Source of the DNA: DAOUJI01 sp965197415
GTDB lineage: Bacteria; Chloroflexota; Dehalococcoidia; Lucifugimonadales; JAGWBF01
DNA length: 64,000 bases
Assembly (NCBI GenBank): GCA_965197415.1
Contig: OZ240207.1
Span: forward strand, 2,790,001 to 2,854,000
Direction: 5' to 3'
Shown here: piece by piece, positions 35,334 to 45,427 of the stretch
Numbering within the stretch: position 1 is the first letter of the stretch
How the letters are laid out: every line of letters begins with the position of its first letter
Position numbers and translations under genes: made by a program
The notes under the pieces: generated by a model
What the model was told of the DNA's origin: nothing
Databases searched by the model: none
The model's input: the letters and a program-made list of their open reading frames with translations, nothing else

Positions 35334-35690
35334 ATGGGGACTTTCCACCACGTAATTTCCGTCGGCCCTAAAGACGGTTCACAACGTCTCGATTTGGATG
35401 CGCTTGTGGACACGGGCAGCACGTATACGATGATTCCAGCGCTGACGCTCGAAGCCTTGGGCGTCACTCCGGAGTGGACCAGCGTTTTCGAGTTGGCTGA
35501 CGGCAGCCGATCCGAGTATCGACTGGCAGAATTGCAGGTCAGCATCAATGGAGAGTCTCGGACCACAATATGCATCTTCGGAGAGCAGGGTTCCACACCT
35601 CTTTTGGGTGCATACACGTTGGAGGGCTTCGGGCTGGCCGCCGATCCGGTCAACGGAAAGCTTACACCAGCCAGGTTGTATCTAGTCTAG
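35334..35690 (+). CDS. Retropepsin-like (clan AA) aspartic protease homologue
   Basis: A 118-residue protein with the aspartic-protease triad in DALVDTGSTYTMIP, followed by a hydrophobic FELADGSRSEYRLAEL strand and a second LLGAYTLEGFGL segment (hydrophobic-hydrophobic-Gly) that completes the retropepsin half-fold. Such single-domain bacterial homologues act, if at all, as dimers. ATG 35334 has GAAGG eight bases before it; an ATG at 35307 overlapping the thiD stop (ATGA) is an alternative and would couple it to the thiamine operon. Substrate unknown. Confidence 0.75.
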   Translation: MGTFHHVISVGPKDGSQRLDLDALVDTGSTYTMIPALTLEALGVTPEWTSVFELADGSRSEYRLAELQVSINGESRTTICIFGEQGSTPLLGAYTLEGFGLAADPVNGKLTPARLYLV

Positions 35691-35755
35691 GCGCCGCCCG
35701 ATGAACGTTGGCGGCCTCAGTTCATACCGCCTCTAACGACCTCCTGGTGCTACGG

Positions 35756-36742
35756 TCATTTCCCCTCGTAGGCCTCGGGGTTGAAACAGTGGACCAGGGG
35801 ACGGTCGTTCAGCCCGGCCAGCAGGTTGCGGGCGGCCAGCATTCCCATAGCCTGTCTGGCGCCGGTTGAAGAACTGCCTATGTGGGGAGTGATGACTACG
35901 TTGTCCAGGCTCAGCAGCAGGTCGTCGGACGGAATGGGCTCCGGGTCGGTGACATCCAAGCCAGCGCCCGCAATTTGGCCCTGCATCAGCGCTTCATACA
36001 ACGCTTTGGAGTCAACCACAGGGCCACGGGCCGTGTTGACCAGGATCGCGGTGGACTTCATGACCGCAAGTTCTTTCTCTCCAATCAGCCCACGAGTCTC
36101 AGGGGTCAGAGGCACATGCAACGAGATGAAGTCCGACTCCCGTAGCAGTGTTGACATGTCGACATGCTCCAGCCCGTGTTCACGTTCCAGGTCCGGTTTC
36201 CGGGAACGAGCGGTGTACAACACTCTCATGTCAAATCCTCTAGCCCTTTTAGCCATCTCAAGACCAATCTGGCCTAGCCCGACGATTCCCATCGTCGCCC
36301 CGCCTACGTCAGCGCCAAGCCACCACATGGGGTGGAAAGCCAGCTTCCAATTGCCCTGCCTGACCCACCGGTCCGTCTCCGCGACCCGCCTGGCCGCAGC
36401 CAGCAAAAGGGCGAACGCGAGATCCGCAGTCGCTCTCGCCAATACTCCCGGCGTGTAGCCCAGGGGTATTCCCCGCGCTGTCAGAGCGGCCACGTCAATG
36501 TTGTCCACGCCGACGGCCATCTGACTGACGATCTTGAGCTGGCGACACTCGTCCAACAAGTCCCGGTCGACCCGGTCCATGATTGTGGTGACCAGCCCTT
36601 GGACGCCGGCCGCCCGCTGCTTGAGTTCATCGGGCGGAGGCGGGTTCTCCAGGGGCCAAACCTCCATGTCCGTCTCCGCTGAGATGGCGTCGAGGGCCTT
36701 CTGTCCTATGTGCCTGGTGACGAATACCTTGGGGCGTGTCAT
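35756..36742 (-). CDS. D-2-hydroxyacid dehydrogenase (glyoxylate/hydroxypyruvate reductase-like)
   Basis: A 328-residue NAD(P)-dependent dehydrogenase. The Rossmann motif is GIVGLGQIGLEMAKRA, the catalytic Arg/Glu/His set is in LVNTARGPVVDSKAL (Arg), AGAGLDVTDPEP (Glu-like region) and VITPHIGSSSTGAR (His). The residue after beta-2 (VLYTARSRKP, with Arg and Ser) suggests NADPH preference as in GRHPR enzymes. Its role is reduction of glyoxylate or hydroxypyruvate, or oxidation of D-glycerate. It is monocistronic and convergent with the retropepsin-like gene. Confidence 0.9.
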   Translation of the reverse strand: MTRPKVFVTRHIGQKALDAISAETDMEVWPLENPPPPDELKQRAAGVQGLVTTIMDRVDRDLLDECRQLKIVSQMAVGVDNIDVAALTARGIPLGYTPGVLARATADLAFALLLAAARRVAETDRWVRQGNWKLAFHPMWWLGADVGGATMGIVGLGQIGLEMAKRARGFDMRVLYTARSRKPDLEREHGLEHVDMSTLLRESDFISLHVPLTPETRGLIGEKELAVMKSTAILVNTARGPVVDSKALYEALMQGQIAGAGLDVTDPEPIPSDDLLLSLDNVVITPHIGSSSTGARQAMGMLAARNLLAGLNDRPLVHCFNPEAYEGK

Positions 36743-37084
36743 GTCTCCGCCTCCTTAGGAAGCCCGTTGAACTTCCTGCATGTTGGGGCTTGTCCTGATA
36801 GAGCCTATTTTACAGCAGCGGCTTCCCATGTTTCAGAGTCCCGGCGCATCCTTGAACCAAGTGGCAACCTGTGCGGGACGCTCCTAACGAGAACACCCTC
36901 CCGACATCTTGCGCCCATTGGTTTAGACACGAGTGCGACACCAACGAACACCACGCGGGTCACGCTCACTAGCCCACATCCGAACCCGAATTAAGAATCC
37001 CCCGGACCTTCAAGGATCGCGGGGGGCTTTCTGTTTGCGGGAAGACGCAACCGGGCCGGCCCGGCCCGGCCCTTTTCAGTGCAT
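36743..37084. other. Intergenic region with two GC-rich hairpins
   Basis: No coding frame is convincing here. A hairpin CCCCCG/CGGGGG with inner stem CCTT-c-AAGG occupies 36999-37025 and is followed by CTTTCT. A second element at 37053-37072 consists of alternating GGCC/CCGG blocks ending in TTTT and could terminate transcription or pair in several registers. The former may serve the plus strand only by chance, because both flanking genes are on the minus strand. Confidence 0.5.
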
Positions 37085-38107
37085 CTAACGGGCTTTGGCG
37101 AGTTGGTGGCCGACGTGGTGGTTCTCGGTGCAGCCCTCCGCCGTCCGCTCCAATTGTACGGTGACGTGGTTGATGCCATAGTTTTCATACACCAAGTCCT
37201 GAATCCTGGCAGTCAACCGGCCCAAGTCTCCATCGTAAGCGGGGTCCAACAGGACGTGAGCTGTGAAGGCCTCATTCCCCGAGGTTATGGTCCAGACGTG
37301 CATGTCGTGGATGACGGTCACGCCTTCCATTTCCTCGATGTCGCTGCAAAGCTTGTACACGTCAATATGCTCAGGGGTCCCTTCCAGCAGCACGTTCAAG
37401 ATTCTGACTGTCAACTTACGGGTGTTGTACACGATAAGCAACGCGATGACGACGCTGAGAATCGGGTCGGCGATGTGCCACCCGAAGCCCATAATCAGCG
37501 CCGCGGAAATGATGACGCCGACGGACCCCAGCAGGTCGGCCAGGACGTGCTGGAAGGCGCCTTCCACATTCAGGCTTTTCCCCGAAGACCGGTGCAGTAT
37601 CCATGCGGCGGCCAGGTTAATGAGGAACCCGCCGATGCCCACCAGCAGGACCGGCAATCCAACAACTTCAACATCTTCCTTGAAAGCTCGGTGGTAGGCT
37701 TCAAAGCCAATCCAGCCGGCGATGAGCCATAGGACCGAGGTGTTGGCCAGCGCCGCCAGCACCTCGGTGCGGTGATACCCGAAAGTGCGCTCGACCGAGG
37801 CCTCTTTCTGGGCAATCCACATGGCTACCAGCGCCATGCCTATCGCCGCGGCGTCGGTGAGCATATGCCCGGCGTCGGCCAATAGGGCCAGGCTGCCCGA
37901 CAAGACGCCGCCCACCACTTCGGCCACTATATAGGCGGAAATAAGCGCCAGGGCAAGAATCAGGCCGCGTCGACTGGCGCCCCGTAAGTTGTGGGCATGG
38001 TCACGGTGGCCGTGACCGGAGTGGTCATCATGCCCGGCGGGGGCCTCGTGGTCATGCCCAGCGGGGGCCTCGTGATCGTGGTCCGAATGTGGGTCGCGTG
38101 TGGTCAA
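37085..38107 (-). CDS. Cation diffusion facilitator (CzcD-type metal exporter)
   Basis: A 340-residue CDF transporter. The cytosolic N-terminus is His/Asp-rich (DHDHEAPAGHDHEAPAGHDD, residues about 9-28), a metal-binding tail. Six TM segments follow; the metal site is formed by LADAGHMLTDAAAIGMAL (HxxxD in TM2) and VLADLLGSVGVIISA (TM5, with upstream His in FQHVLADL). A C-terminal cytoplasmic domain (VTVIHDMHVWTITSG) completes the fold. It should export Zn, Co or Cd in exchange for protons. It is divergent from the suf operon. Confidence 0.93.
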   Translation of the reverse strand: MTTRDPHSDHDHEAPAGHDHEAPAGHDDHSGHGHRDHAHNLRGASRRGLILALALISAYIVAEVVGGVLSGSLALLADAGHMLTDAAAIGMALVAMWIAQKEASVERTFGYHRTEVLAALANTSVLWLIAGWIGFEAYHRAFKEDVEVVGLPVLLVGIGGFLINLAAAWILHRSSGKSLNVEGAFQHVLADLLGSVGVIISAALIMGFGWHIADPILSVVIALLIVYNTRKLTVRILNVLLEGTPEHIDVYKLCSDIEEMEGVTVIHDMHVWTITSGNEAFTAHVLLDPAYDGDLGRLTARIQDLVYENYGINHVTVQLERTAEGCTENHHVGHQLAKAR

Positions 38108-38209
38108 TTCAACTCAACTATCTTGCACCGAATCGAAAATAGCCCAAGACAGGAAAGGTAGTCAAGTAAATCCGAGTCGAACTGATGCACTGCCTGGAGA
38201 ACCCCTACG

Positions 38210-38240
38210 TTGACGGGTAGCATGATTCTAGTGATACAAT
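38210..38240 (+). promoter_or_regulatory. Probable suf operon promoter
   Basis: TTGACG (38210-38215) and TGATACAAT with TACAAT at 38235-38240; the 19-bp spacer is longer than optimal, so an activator may be involved. ATG of sufB follows at 38292. Confidence 0.5.
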
Positions 38241-38291
38241 GTAGACTCGATAATCAGACTTCACCCGCCTAGGTCAGGATGTTAAGGCTGT

Positions 38292-39752
<1,461 letters not shown>

Positions 39753-39764
39753 CCGACCATAACC

Positions 39765-39796
39765 CTCACCCGTCCAGTCAAATGACGGACGGTGAG
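39765..39796 (+). other. Intercistronic hairpin between sufB and sufC
   Basis: CTCACC(C)GTCC pairs with GGACGGTGAG (39787-39796) with one bulged C and an 11-nt loop. It could stabilise or attenuate the mRNA between the first two suf genes. Confidence 0.45.
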
Positions 39797-39816
39797 AGCG
39801 ACGGAACAAAGAGGCA

Positions 39817-40593
39817 ATGAGCAAAAATCCCGTCCCTGTCCTTGAAATCAAAGACCTGCACGTGTCCGTCAACGGCGCCGAGATCCTAAAGGGCTTGGAC
39901 CTGAGCATCAATGAAGGCGAGGTCCATGCCATAATGGGACCCAACGGCTCAGGGAAAAGCACCCTTGCCAACACCTTGGCCGGCCGACCAGGATTCAAAG
40001 TGACTCAAGGGGAAGTACGTTTCCAGTCCGCCAACTTGCTCTCTATGGAGCCCGAATTGCGGGCCCGGGAGGGAGTTTTCCTGGCCTTCCAGTACCCGGT
40101 CGAGCTCCCCGGAGTGCGGTCCTGGCAGTTCCTTAAGTCTGCTGTGGACGCGGTCAGAGAACATCGTGGAGAACCCCAACTCTCCATCCGAGAATTCGAC
40201 AGAATGCTCAAGGACAAGATGGACCTTGTGGAAATCGATCCTGAGTTGACACGGCGCTCGGTCAACGAGGGCTTCTCCGGCGGAGAGAAGAAGCGAAACG
40301 AGATACTGCAAATGGCTCTGTTGGAGCCGAAGCTGGCCGTGCTGGACGAGACCGACTCGGGCCTGGACATCGACGCCCTCAGGATAGTAGCGTCCGGCGT
40401 CAACCAGCTGCACTCTCCGGACAAGGCGACGCTTCTGGTCACCCACTACCAACGTCTGCTCAACTACATCACCCCGGACAGGGTACACGTTCTGATGGAC
40501 GGCCGCATCGCCCGCTCCGGCGGCAAGGAGCTAGCGCTGGAGTTGGAGGACAAGGGCTACGACTGGATTACGGAAGAGGCGGTTAGCGGCTAG
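39817..40593 (+). CDS. sufC: Fe-S assembly ATPase SufC
   Basis: A 258-residue ABC-type ATPase. Walker A is IMGPNGSGKSTLANT, Q-loop FLAFQYPVELPGV, signature GFSGGEKKRNEILQMALL, Walker B LAVLDETDSGLDIDALRI, H-loop LLVTHYQRLL. The E-T-D-S-G-L-D version of the Walker B/D-loop is specific for SufC. It drives conformational change of SufB/SufD during cluster assembly. A 288-bp gap containing a possible small gene separates it from sufD. Confidence 0.97.
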   Translation: MSKNPVPVLEIKDLHVSVNGAEILKGLDLSINEGEVHAIMGPNGSGKSTLANTLAGRPGFKVTQGEVRFQSANLLSMEPELRAREGVFLAFQYPVELPGVRSWQFLKSAVDAVREHRGEPQLSIREFDRMLKDKMDLVEIDPELTRRSVNEGFSGGEKKRNEILQMALLEPKLAVLDETDSGLDIDALRIVASGVNQLHSPDKATLLVTHYQRLLNYITPDRVHVLMDGRIARSGGKELALELEDKGYDWITEEAVSG

Positions 40594-40670
40594 TGGCCAG
40601 TCCTAGTCGTCGGCGTATCCCGGTATTGCATTGACTGCAACAATTACTGTCCGTACCATGAGGTTGCAAC

Positions 40671-40841
40671 TTGGGTTACTGGCGAAACTTTGACAACACC
40701 AGGGTCACGCTTCATACCGTAGATTGTAGTTTCGCCAAATACTGGGCGCAGGAACCTAAGTGGAAAAAGTTCGAATCTAAAGAGGACGCTCACAGGGCAA
40801 CGTCCCGTGACGTTCACGAGTGCGCCCACTGTATAGGATAA
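40671..40841 (+). CDS. Possible small Cys/His-containing protein between sufC and sufD
   Basis: A 56-codon frame from TTG 40671 has protein-like composition: YWRNFDNTRV, HTVDCSFAKYWAQEPKWKKF, and a C-terminal HECAHCIG with a CxxC motif plus another Cys at about residue 20. A TTGACT-N17-TACCAT promoter-like pair precedes it (40631-40659), and GAGG lies 7 nt before the TTG. It resembles no family I can name. A 10-bp inverted repeat (TGGCGAAACT at 40680, its complement at 40728) lies inside. It could be a chance frame; metal or cluster binding would fit its place in the suf operon. Confidence 0.35.
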   Translation: MGYWRNFDNTRVTLHTVDCSFAKYWAQEPKWKKFESKEDAHRATSRDVHECAHCIG

Positions 40842-40881
40842 ACCTAAGATTTCAGCCGATGGCTGCCAGACTGGCCGATCG

Positions 40882-42222
40882 ATGACTCAGACGCTGACAA
40901 CATACGACCAATACGAAGCGGACTTCCAGGCCCTTGGGCAAGCTGCCGAACCACAATGGCTGCGGGACCTGCGCAACGCCGCATGGGAGCGGTTTCGTGA
41001 CGTCGGCTTTCCCACGGCTCGTAGGGGCAACGAGAAGTGGAAGTACACCAACGTGGCCTCCATCGCCAACGGAACATTCAGCTATTCCGCTGACCAGGTC
41101 CCGCCAGCCATCAGCCCGGAACAGGTAAGAGCATCGGTTCCCTGGAGAGACGAGTGGACCAACTTGGTGTTCGTCAACGGTCGCTTCGCTCCGTCCCTGT
41201 CCAGCCCAATGTCCGACGACGGGTTGACGGCCATGAACCTGGCGGACGCCGTTCGAGGGGCCGGAAAAGAAGTCGCTTTGGCCAGAGAGCATCTGGCGAG
41301 GTATGCGTCGCCTGGTGACGACGCCTTCACAGCCCTGAACACAGCTTTCGTCCAGGACGGAGCCTTCATATACACGGTGCCCAACGCCCGCCCGGAAAAT
41401 CCTGTGCACGTCGTCCACATCACGGATGCCGGGCAGCCCATAGTCTCCTACCCTAGGACTCTGGCGGTCGCCGGAAGGAACAGCTCCCTGAGCCTTCTGG
41501 AGAGCTACGTGAGCCGCAGCGCCGGAAAACATTTCACCAACTCCGTCACGGAGGTCGTCCTACAGGACGGCGCCCGCATAGCGCACTCCCGAATGGTGAC
41601 GGAGGGAACGGACCCGTTTCACGTGGGCTCGACCCACGTGGACATGGCCAGGGACAGCAACTTCGAGTCCAGATCTTTCTCCAGGGGTTCCGCCCTGAAC
41701 AGGCAGAACCTGACGGTCCTGCTGGACGGGCCCGGAACCTATTGCGACCTGAAGGGGTTATACTTGACCAACGACGGGGAGCATGTGGACCACTACGTTA
41801 ACATAGACCACGCCAAGCCCCACACCACCAGCCGCCTCTACTACAAGGGCATCCTGGACGGTCGTTCCAGGGCGGTGTTCGGAGGCACGGTCCTAGTGCG
41901 TGAGGACGCCCAGAAGTCCGACGCCCAGCAGTCCGATAAGAACCTGTTGCTCTCCCCGGAGGCGGAAGTGGACTCCAAACCCGCTCTGCTGATATACGCC
42001 GACGATGTGTCGTGCGCCCACGGGGCCACAGCCGGGAACATAGACAAGGACACCGTCCATTACATGCGCAGCCGAGGACTGGACCTGGACGAGGCCAGCC
42101 GGCTGCTCATACACGGCTTTGCCAGGGAAATCATCGACACGGCGACCGTCGAACCGGTCAGGGAGTTCCTGGACTTCACCTTTATGCGGGCCCTGGCAAA
42201 CTCACGTCTGGAGGCAGTGTGA
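40882..42222 (+). CDS. sufD: Fe-S assembly protein SufD
   Basis: A 446-residue SufD. The N-terminal helical part (RRGNEKWKYTNVASIA) is followed by the beta-helix with FNALNTAFV-like DDAFTALNTAFVQDGAFIY, and the C-terminal SufBD core with DHYVNIDHAKPHTTSRLYYKG, KSDAQQSDKNLLLSPEAEVDSKPALLIYADDVSCAHGAT (given by key residues: Gln-rich then Cys/His) and SRGLDLDEASRLLIHGFA. It partners SufB. Its stop TGA overlaps the ATG of sufS (TGATG), proving translational coupling. No strong ribosome site is visible at the ATG. Confidence 0.95.
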   Translation: MTQTLTTYDQYEADFQALGQAAEPQWLRDLRNAAWERFRDVGFPTARRGNEKWKYTNVASIANGTFSYSADQVPPAISPEQVRASVPWRDEWTNLVFVNGRFAPSLSSPMSDDGLTAMNLADAVRGAGKEVALAREHLARYASPGDDAFTALNTAFVQDGAFIYTVPNARPENPVHVVHITDAGQPIVSYPRTLAVAGRNSSLSLLESYVSRSAGKHFTNSVTEVVLQDGARIAHSRMVTEGTDPFHVGSTHVDMARDSNFESRSFSRGSALNRQNLTVLLDGPGTYCDLKGLYLTNDGEHVDHYVNIDHAKPHTTSRLYYKGILDGRSRAVFGGTVLVREDAQKSDAQQSDKNLLLSPEAEVDSKPALLIYADDVSCAHGATAGNIDKDTVHYMRSRGLDLDEASRLLIHGFAREIIDTATVEPVREFLDFTFMRALANSRLEAV

Positions 42223-43460
42223 TGACACAGCAAGGGACCGCCAAACTGGACGTGGCGCGTATCCGGGAGGACTTCCCCATCCTCAAGACTATGGTCAACG
42301 GAAAACCGCTGGTGTACCTGGACAACGCTGCGACATCCCAAAAGCCCCAGGCTGTCCTAGACACCCTGAACCGCTACTACACCGAGGAGAACTCCAACAT
42401 ACACCGGGGAGTCCATTACCTGAGCCAGGTAGCGACCAAAGACTACGAAGATGCCCGTGCCAAGGTGCGCAGCTTCCTGAACGCGCCCGACGACAAGCAG
42501 ATAATTTTCGTCCGGGGCGCCACCGAAGGAATCAACCTGGTGGCCGGCTCCTACGGACGGCAGAACGTTGGCGCCGGGGACGAAGTGATAGTCACCGCTA
42601 TGGAGCACCACTCCAACATCGTTCCGTGGCAGATTCTATGCCAGGAGAAGGGCGCCTCGCTGAAGGTCATACCAATCAACGACGACGGAGAACTGCTTCT
42701 GGACGAGTACGAGAAGCTGCTCAGCCCCCGGACCAAGCTGGTGTCGGTGGTCCACATATCCAACTCTCTGGGCACCATAAACCCGGTGGAGCAGATAATA
42801 GACATGGCCCACGCGCGGGGCGTGCCCGTGCTGGTGGACGGCGCACAATCGGCGCCCCACATGCCCATCGACGTGCAGAAGCTGGACTGCGACTTCTTCG
42901 TCTTCTCCGGCCACAAGGTCTACGGCCCCACCGGAATAGGAGCTTTGTACGGGAAGATGGACCTCCTGGAGTCGATGCCCCCCTACCAGGGCGGCGGAGA
43001 CATGATAAAGTCGGTGAGCTTTGAGAAGACCTCCTATAACGACCTGCCCTACAAATTCGAGGCGGGCACCCCCAACATAGCTGGCGTAATCGGTCTGGGC
43101 GCCGCCATTGACTATCTCACCGGCCTGGGCATGGACATCACCAGGGCCCATGAAGACAGCCTGCTGGAGTATGGCACGGAGCGGCTGTCCAACATCAGCC
43201 GGGTCAGGCTCATAGGGACCGCCGCCAACAAGGCGAGCATCCTCTCCTTCGTGATGGACGGGGTCCACCCCCACGACATCGGCACCATACTGGACTCGGA
43301 GGGTATAGCCATCAGGGCGGGGCACCACTGCACCCAGCCGTTGATGGAGCGGTTCGGCATCCCCGCCACCGCACGGGCCTCGCTGGCTTTTTACAACACG
43401 GAAGAGGAGATAGATCTCCTGGTGCGGGGGATAGACAAAGTGATAGAGGTTTTCGGATAG
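42222..43460 (+). CDS. sufS: Cysteine desulfurase SufS (type II)
   Basis: A 412-residue PLP enzyme that releases sulfur from cysteine as a persulfide. Signature regions: VYLDNAATSQKPQAVLDTL, GATEGINLVAGSYGRQN, TAMEHHSNIVPWQ, the PLP lysine in DFFVFSGHKVYGPTGIGALYGK (the Lys of SGHK), and the active-site Cys in RAGHHCTQPLM, typical of group II desulfurases. It starts with the ATG overlapping the sufD stop. SufU downstream is the expected sulfur acceptor. Confidence 0.96.
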   Translation: MTQQGTAKLDVARIREDFPILKTMVNGKPLVYLDNAATSQKPQAVLDTLNRYYTEENSNIHRGVHYLSQVATKDYEDARAKVRSFLNAPDDKQIIFVRGATEGINLVAGSYGRQNVGAGDEVIVTAMEHHSNIVPWQILCQEKGASLKVIPINDDGELLLDEYEKLLSPRTKLVSVVHISNSLGTINPVEQIIDMAHARGVPVLVDGAQSAPHMPIDVQKLDCDFFVFSGHKVYGPTGIGALYGKMDLLESMPPYQGGGDMIKSVSFEKTSYNDLPYKFEAGTPNIAGVIGLGAAIDYLTGLGMDITRAHEDSLLEYGTERLSNISRVRLIGTAANKASILSFVMDGVHPHDIGTILDSEGIAIRAGHHCTQPLMERFGIPATARASLAFYNTEEEIDLLVRGIDKVIEVFG

Positions 43461-43921
43461 TGTCGGACCTTCAAGACCTCTACCAGGATATGGTCATAGA
43501 CCACAACAATCGTCCCCGCAACTACGGGGCGCTGGACGGGGCGGACCGCGTCGCCGACGGCTACAATCCCCTTTGCGGGGACCGGCTCACCCTCTACCTG
43601 AAGATAGACGGCTCCACGGAGAAGAACATCGTCGACGTGGGGTTCGTGGGTTCCGGTTGCGCCATATCCCGGGCCTCCGCCTCCATGATGACGGAGAGCG
43701 TCAAGGGCATGAGCGCCGATGAGGCCTCCCGGCTCTTCAACGCCTTTCGCAACATGGTGACCAGGGAACCCGGCGCCGACTTCGATCCCGATGAAGTGGG
43801 CGACCTGGAGATGCTGGCTGGAGTGTCTGAGTACCCGGCCCGTGTGAAGTGCGCAACCTTGGCGTGGCACACTCTCAACAACGCCCTGAATGGGTCAGGC
43901 GACACAGTCTCGACGGAATAA
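43460..43921 (+). CDS. sufU: SufU-type sulfur-transfer/scaffold protein, copy 1
   Basis: A 153-residue IscU/SufU-fold protein with the three conserved Cys: YNPLCGDRLTL (with the Asp), GSGCAISRASASMM and RVKCATLAWHTL, and the 18-residue SufU-type insertion between the second and third Cys. It is a Zn protein that accepts persulfide from SufS. The GTG start shares its first G with the sufS stop (TAGTG). Confidence 0.92.
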   Translation: MSDLQDLYQDMVIDHNNRPRNYGALDGADRVADGYNPLCGDRLTLYLKIDGSTEKNIVDVGFVGSGCAISRASASMMTESVKGMSADEASRLFNAFRNMVTREPGADFDPDEVGDLEMLAGVSEYPARVKCATLAWHTLNNALNGSGDTVSTE

Positions 43922-43999
43922 CCGCGTTTGACCCGTAGGGGCGTCCCAAAATTTCAACATCCCCGGTTAAGACATTTGCGAAACCCGCTCCTCGAAATC

Positions 44000-44035
44000 C
44001 CCTCTCCCACTGGGAGAGGGTTAGGGTGAGGGATT
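44000..44035. repeat. Intergenic palindromic repeat between the two sufU genes
   Basis: CCCTCTCCCA-c-TGGGAGAGGG forms a perfect 10-bp hairpin, followed by TTAGGGTGAGGG. This element is a widespread bacterial intergenic repeat. It appears to have inserted between the two sufU copies and can act as an mRNA hairpin. Confidence 0.65.
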
Positions 44036-44039
44036 CCCG

Positions 44040-44489
44040 TTGCAGAAATTTCCTTTTGAAGAGGTGGACGACCTTTACAGGGACGTCATCCTGGATCACT
44101 ACAGGAGTCCCCGCAACAACGGCCGCCTGGAATCTCCCGACATAACCAGCGACGAATACAACCCTATATGCGGCGACCGGGTCGTCCTGGACTTGTCCAT
44201 CAACGAGGGACGCATAGCCGAGGCCGCTTTCACCGGCGAGGGATGCTCAATCACCCAGGCGTCGGCCTCTATGATGACAGAGCTTCTGACCGGGCTGACC
44301 CCTGCGGAGGCCCGCCGGCTCTGGGAGACGTTCGAGCATATGATGGACGGAGACGAGGCCGCCGCCAGTGATCTACAAGGCCGAGGAGACGTCCACTCCC
44401 TCAGCGCCGTGCGCCGGTTCCCGGTGCGCATCAAGTGCGCCCTCCTGGCCTGGAAGGCCCTGGAGTTGGGGTTGGAGGCGAGGGCTTAG
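44040..44489 (+). CDS. SufU-type protein, copy 2
   Basis: A 149-residue paralogue of the preceding SufU. It keeps the Cys/Asp set (YNPICGDRVVL, GEGCSITQASASMM, RIKCALLAWKAL) and the SufU insertion. It starts with TTG 44040. Two adjacent SufU copies in one suf operon are unusual; one may be specialised as a transfer protein. The upstream repeat at 44000-44035 separates them. Confidence 0.88.
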   Translation: MQKFPFEEVDDLYRDVILDHYRSPRNNGRLESPDITSDEYNPICGDRVVLDLSINEGRIAEAAFTGEGCSITQASASMMTELLTGLTPAEARRLWETFEHMMDGDEAAASDLQGRGDVHSLSAVRRFPVRIKCALLAWKALELGLEARA

Positions 44490-44624
44490 AGTGGCGGTCT
44501 TCACAGTTGTCTCTCGGAATTCGGCAAATGGACAAATTGTTGCACGCCTTGATAAGCTTAGACCATGTCCACGGCACCCATGAGACTAACTCTATAGAAC
44601 ACTTCACTGGCCCGGAAGGGGACA

Positions 44625-44960
44625 ATGAACACGAAGACGCCAAAAGAAACTCTTCAGAAAGTCGAAGGAATAGTTAGGAATGCCCTGGAAGAACAGTTCG
44701 GGGACGGTCTCGTGTTCGACCCGATTATTGTAACACCCACAATCGACCCCTGGGGCGACGAACGGCTGCACGTCTACATAGTGGTTGACGGAGACCTCAA
44801 ACGTCTGGACCCCGGTTGGACACTTGGTCTAGTTGACATTATCCTCAAGCAGGTGACGGAAGAAGAAGTGCCTAACGTCCCGCTCAAATCGTTCATAGAA
44901 AGATCAGAGTGGGAAGACTATCTTCGTGAACCGGAACATAGGTGGATCCCGACGACCTGA
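44625..44960 (+). CDS. Hypothetical protein paired with a HEPN-like protein
   Basis: A 111-residue acidic protein. The middle part WGDERLHVYIVVDGDLKRLDP looks like a beta-strand hairpin; no nucleotidyltransferase motif is visible, although its position ahead of a HEPN gene recalls MNT/HEPN modules. ATG follows GGAAGGGG. The next gene starts inside its last codons (19-bp overlap), so the two are a coupled pair. The family is not recognised. Confidence 0.6.
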   Translation: MNTKTPKETLQKVEGIVRNALEEQFGDGLVFDPIIVTPTIDPWGDERLHVYIVVDGDLKRLDPGWTLGLVDIILKQVTEEEVPNVPLKSFIERSEWEDYLREPEHRWIPTT

Positions 44961-45427
44961 TTAGAATCGCCCGACGCCTAGCTTCCGGATCAGTTGGTGG
45001 GCGACAAGGCAGGCCCCGTCAAGCTGAGTTGCGCCGGGCGGTAAGCGCCACCTATTATGCCATGTTCCATGCGCTCGCATTATCCTGCGCCAATTTGTTG
45101 GCGGGTTCCACACGGACCAATCGCAGCCAACCCGCATGGCGTCAGGTCTATCGTGCCCTCGAGCACAACCACGCGAAGAATCAGTGCAACAGTCCGTCGA
45201 CCATGAGCCGTTTTCCGTCTGAGATACGTAACTTCGGTCAACTGTTCATCCTCATGCAAATCCAACGCCACTCCGCTGATTACGACCCGGACGCAAGATT
45301 TTCCCGCTTTGAAGTCACGAGACTCATAGAAGAAACCGAGAGAACCATCGCTGTCTTCAAACGCGTTCCTCGTGTGGATCAACGCGCGTTCGCAATCTAT
45401 GTCCTGCTCAGGTCCCGCAGCGACTGA
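44942..45427 (+). CDS. HEPN-domain-like protein
   Basis: A 161-residue alpha-helical protein with the HEPN-like start LRRAVSATYYAMFHALALSCANLL, seen in many HEPN toxins and nucleotide-binding helpers. A potential RNase motif R-x5-H is present in YRALEHNHAK. GTG start overlaps the previous gene. A toxin/antitoxin or abortive-infection pair is a reasonable guess: the HEPN would be the effector and the 111-residue protein the antidote. No proof from sequence alone. Confidence 0.65.
   Translation: MDPDDLIRIARRLASGSVGGRQGRPRQAELRRAVSATYYAMFHALALSCANLLAGSTRTNRSQPAWRQVYRALEHNHAKNQCNSPSTMSRFPSEIRNFGQLFILMQIQRHSADYDPDARFSRFEVTRLIEETERTIAVFKRVPRVDQRAFAIYVLLRSRSD

Noticed and set aside
40644..40829. 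61-codon minus-strand frame between sufC and sufD
   Set aside because: Lies antisense in an all-plus operon, without ribosome site; the plus-strand CxxC frame has better composition.
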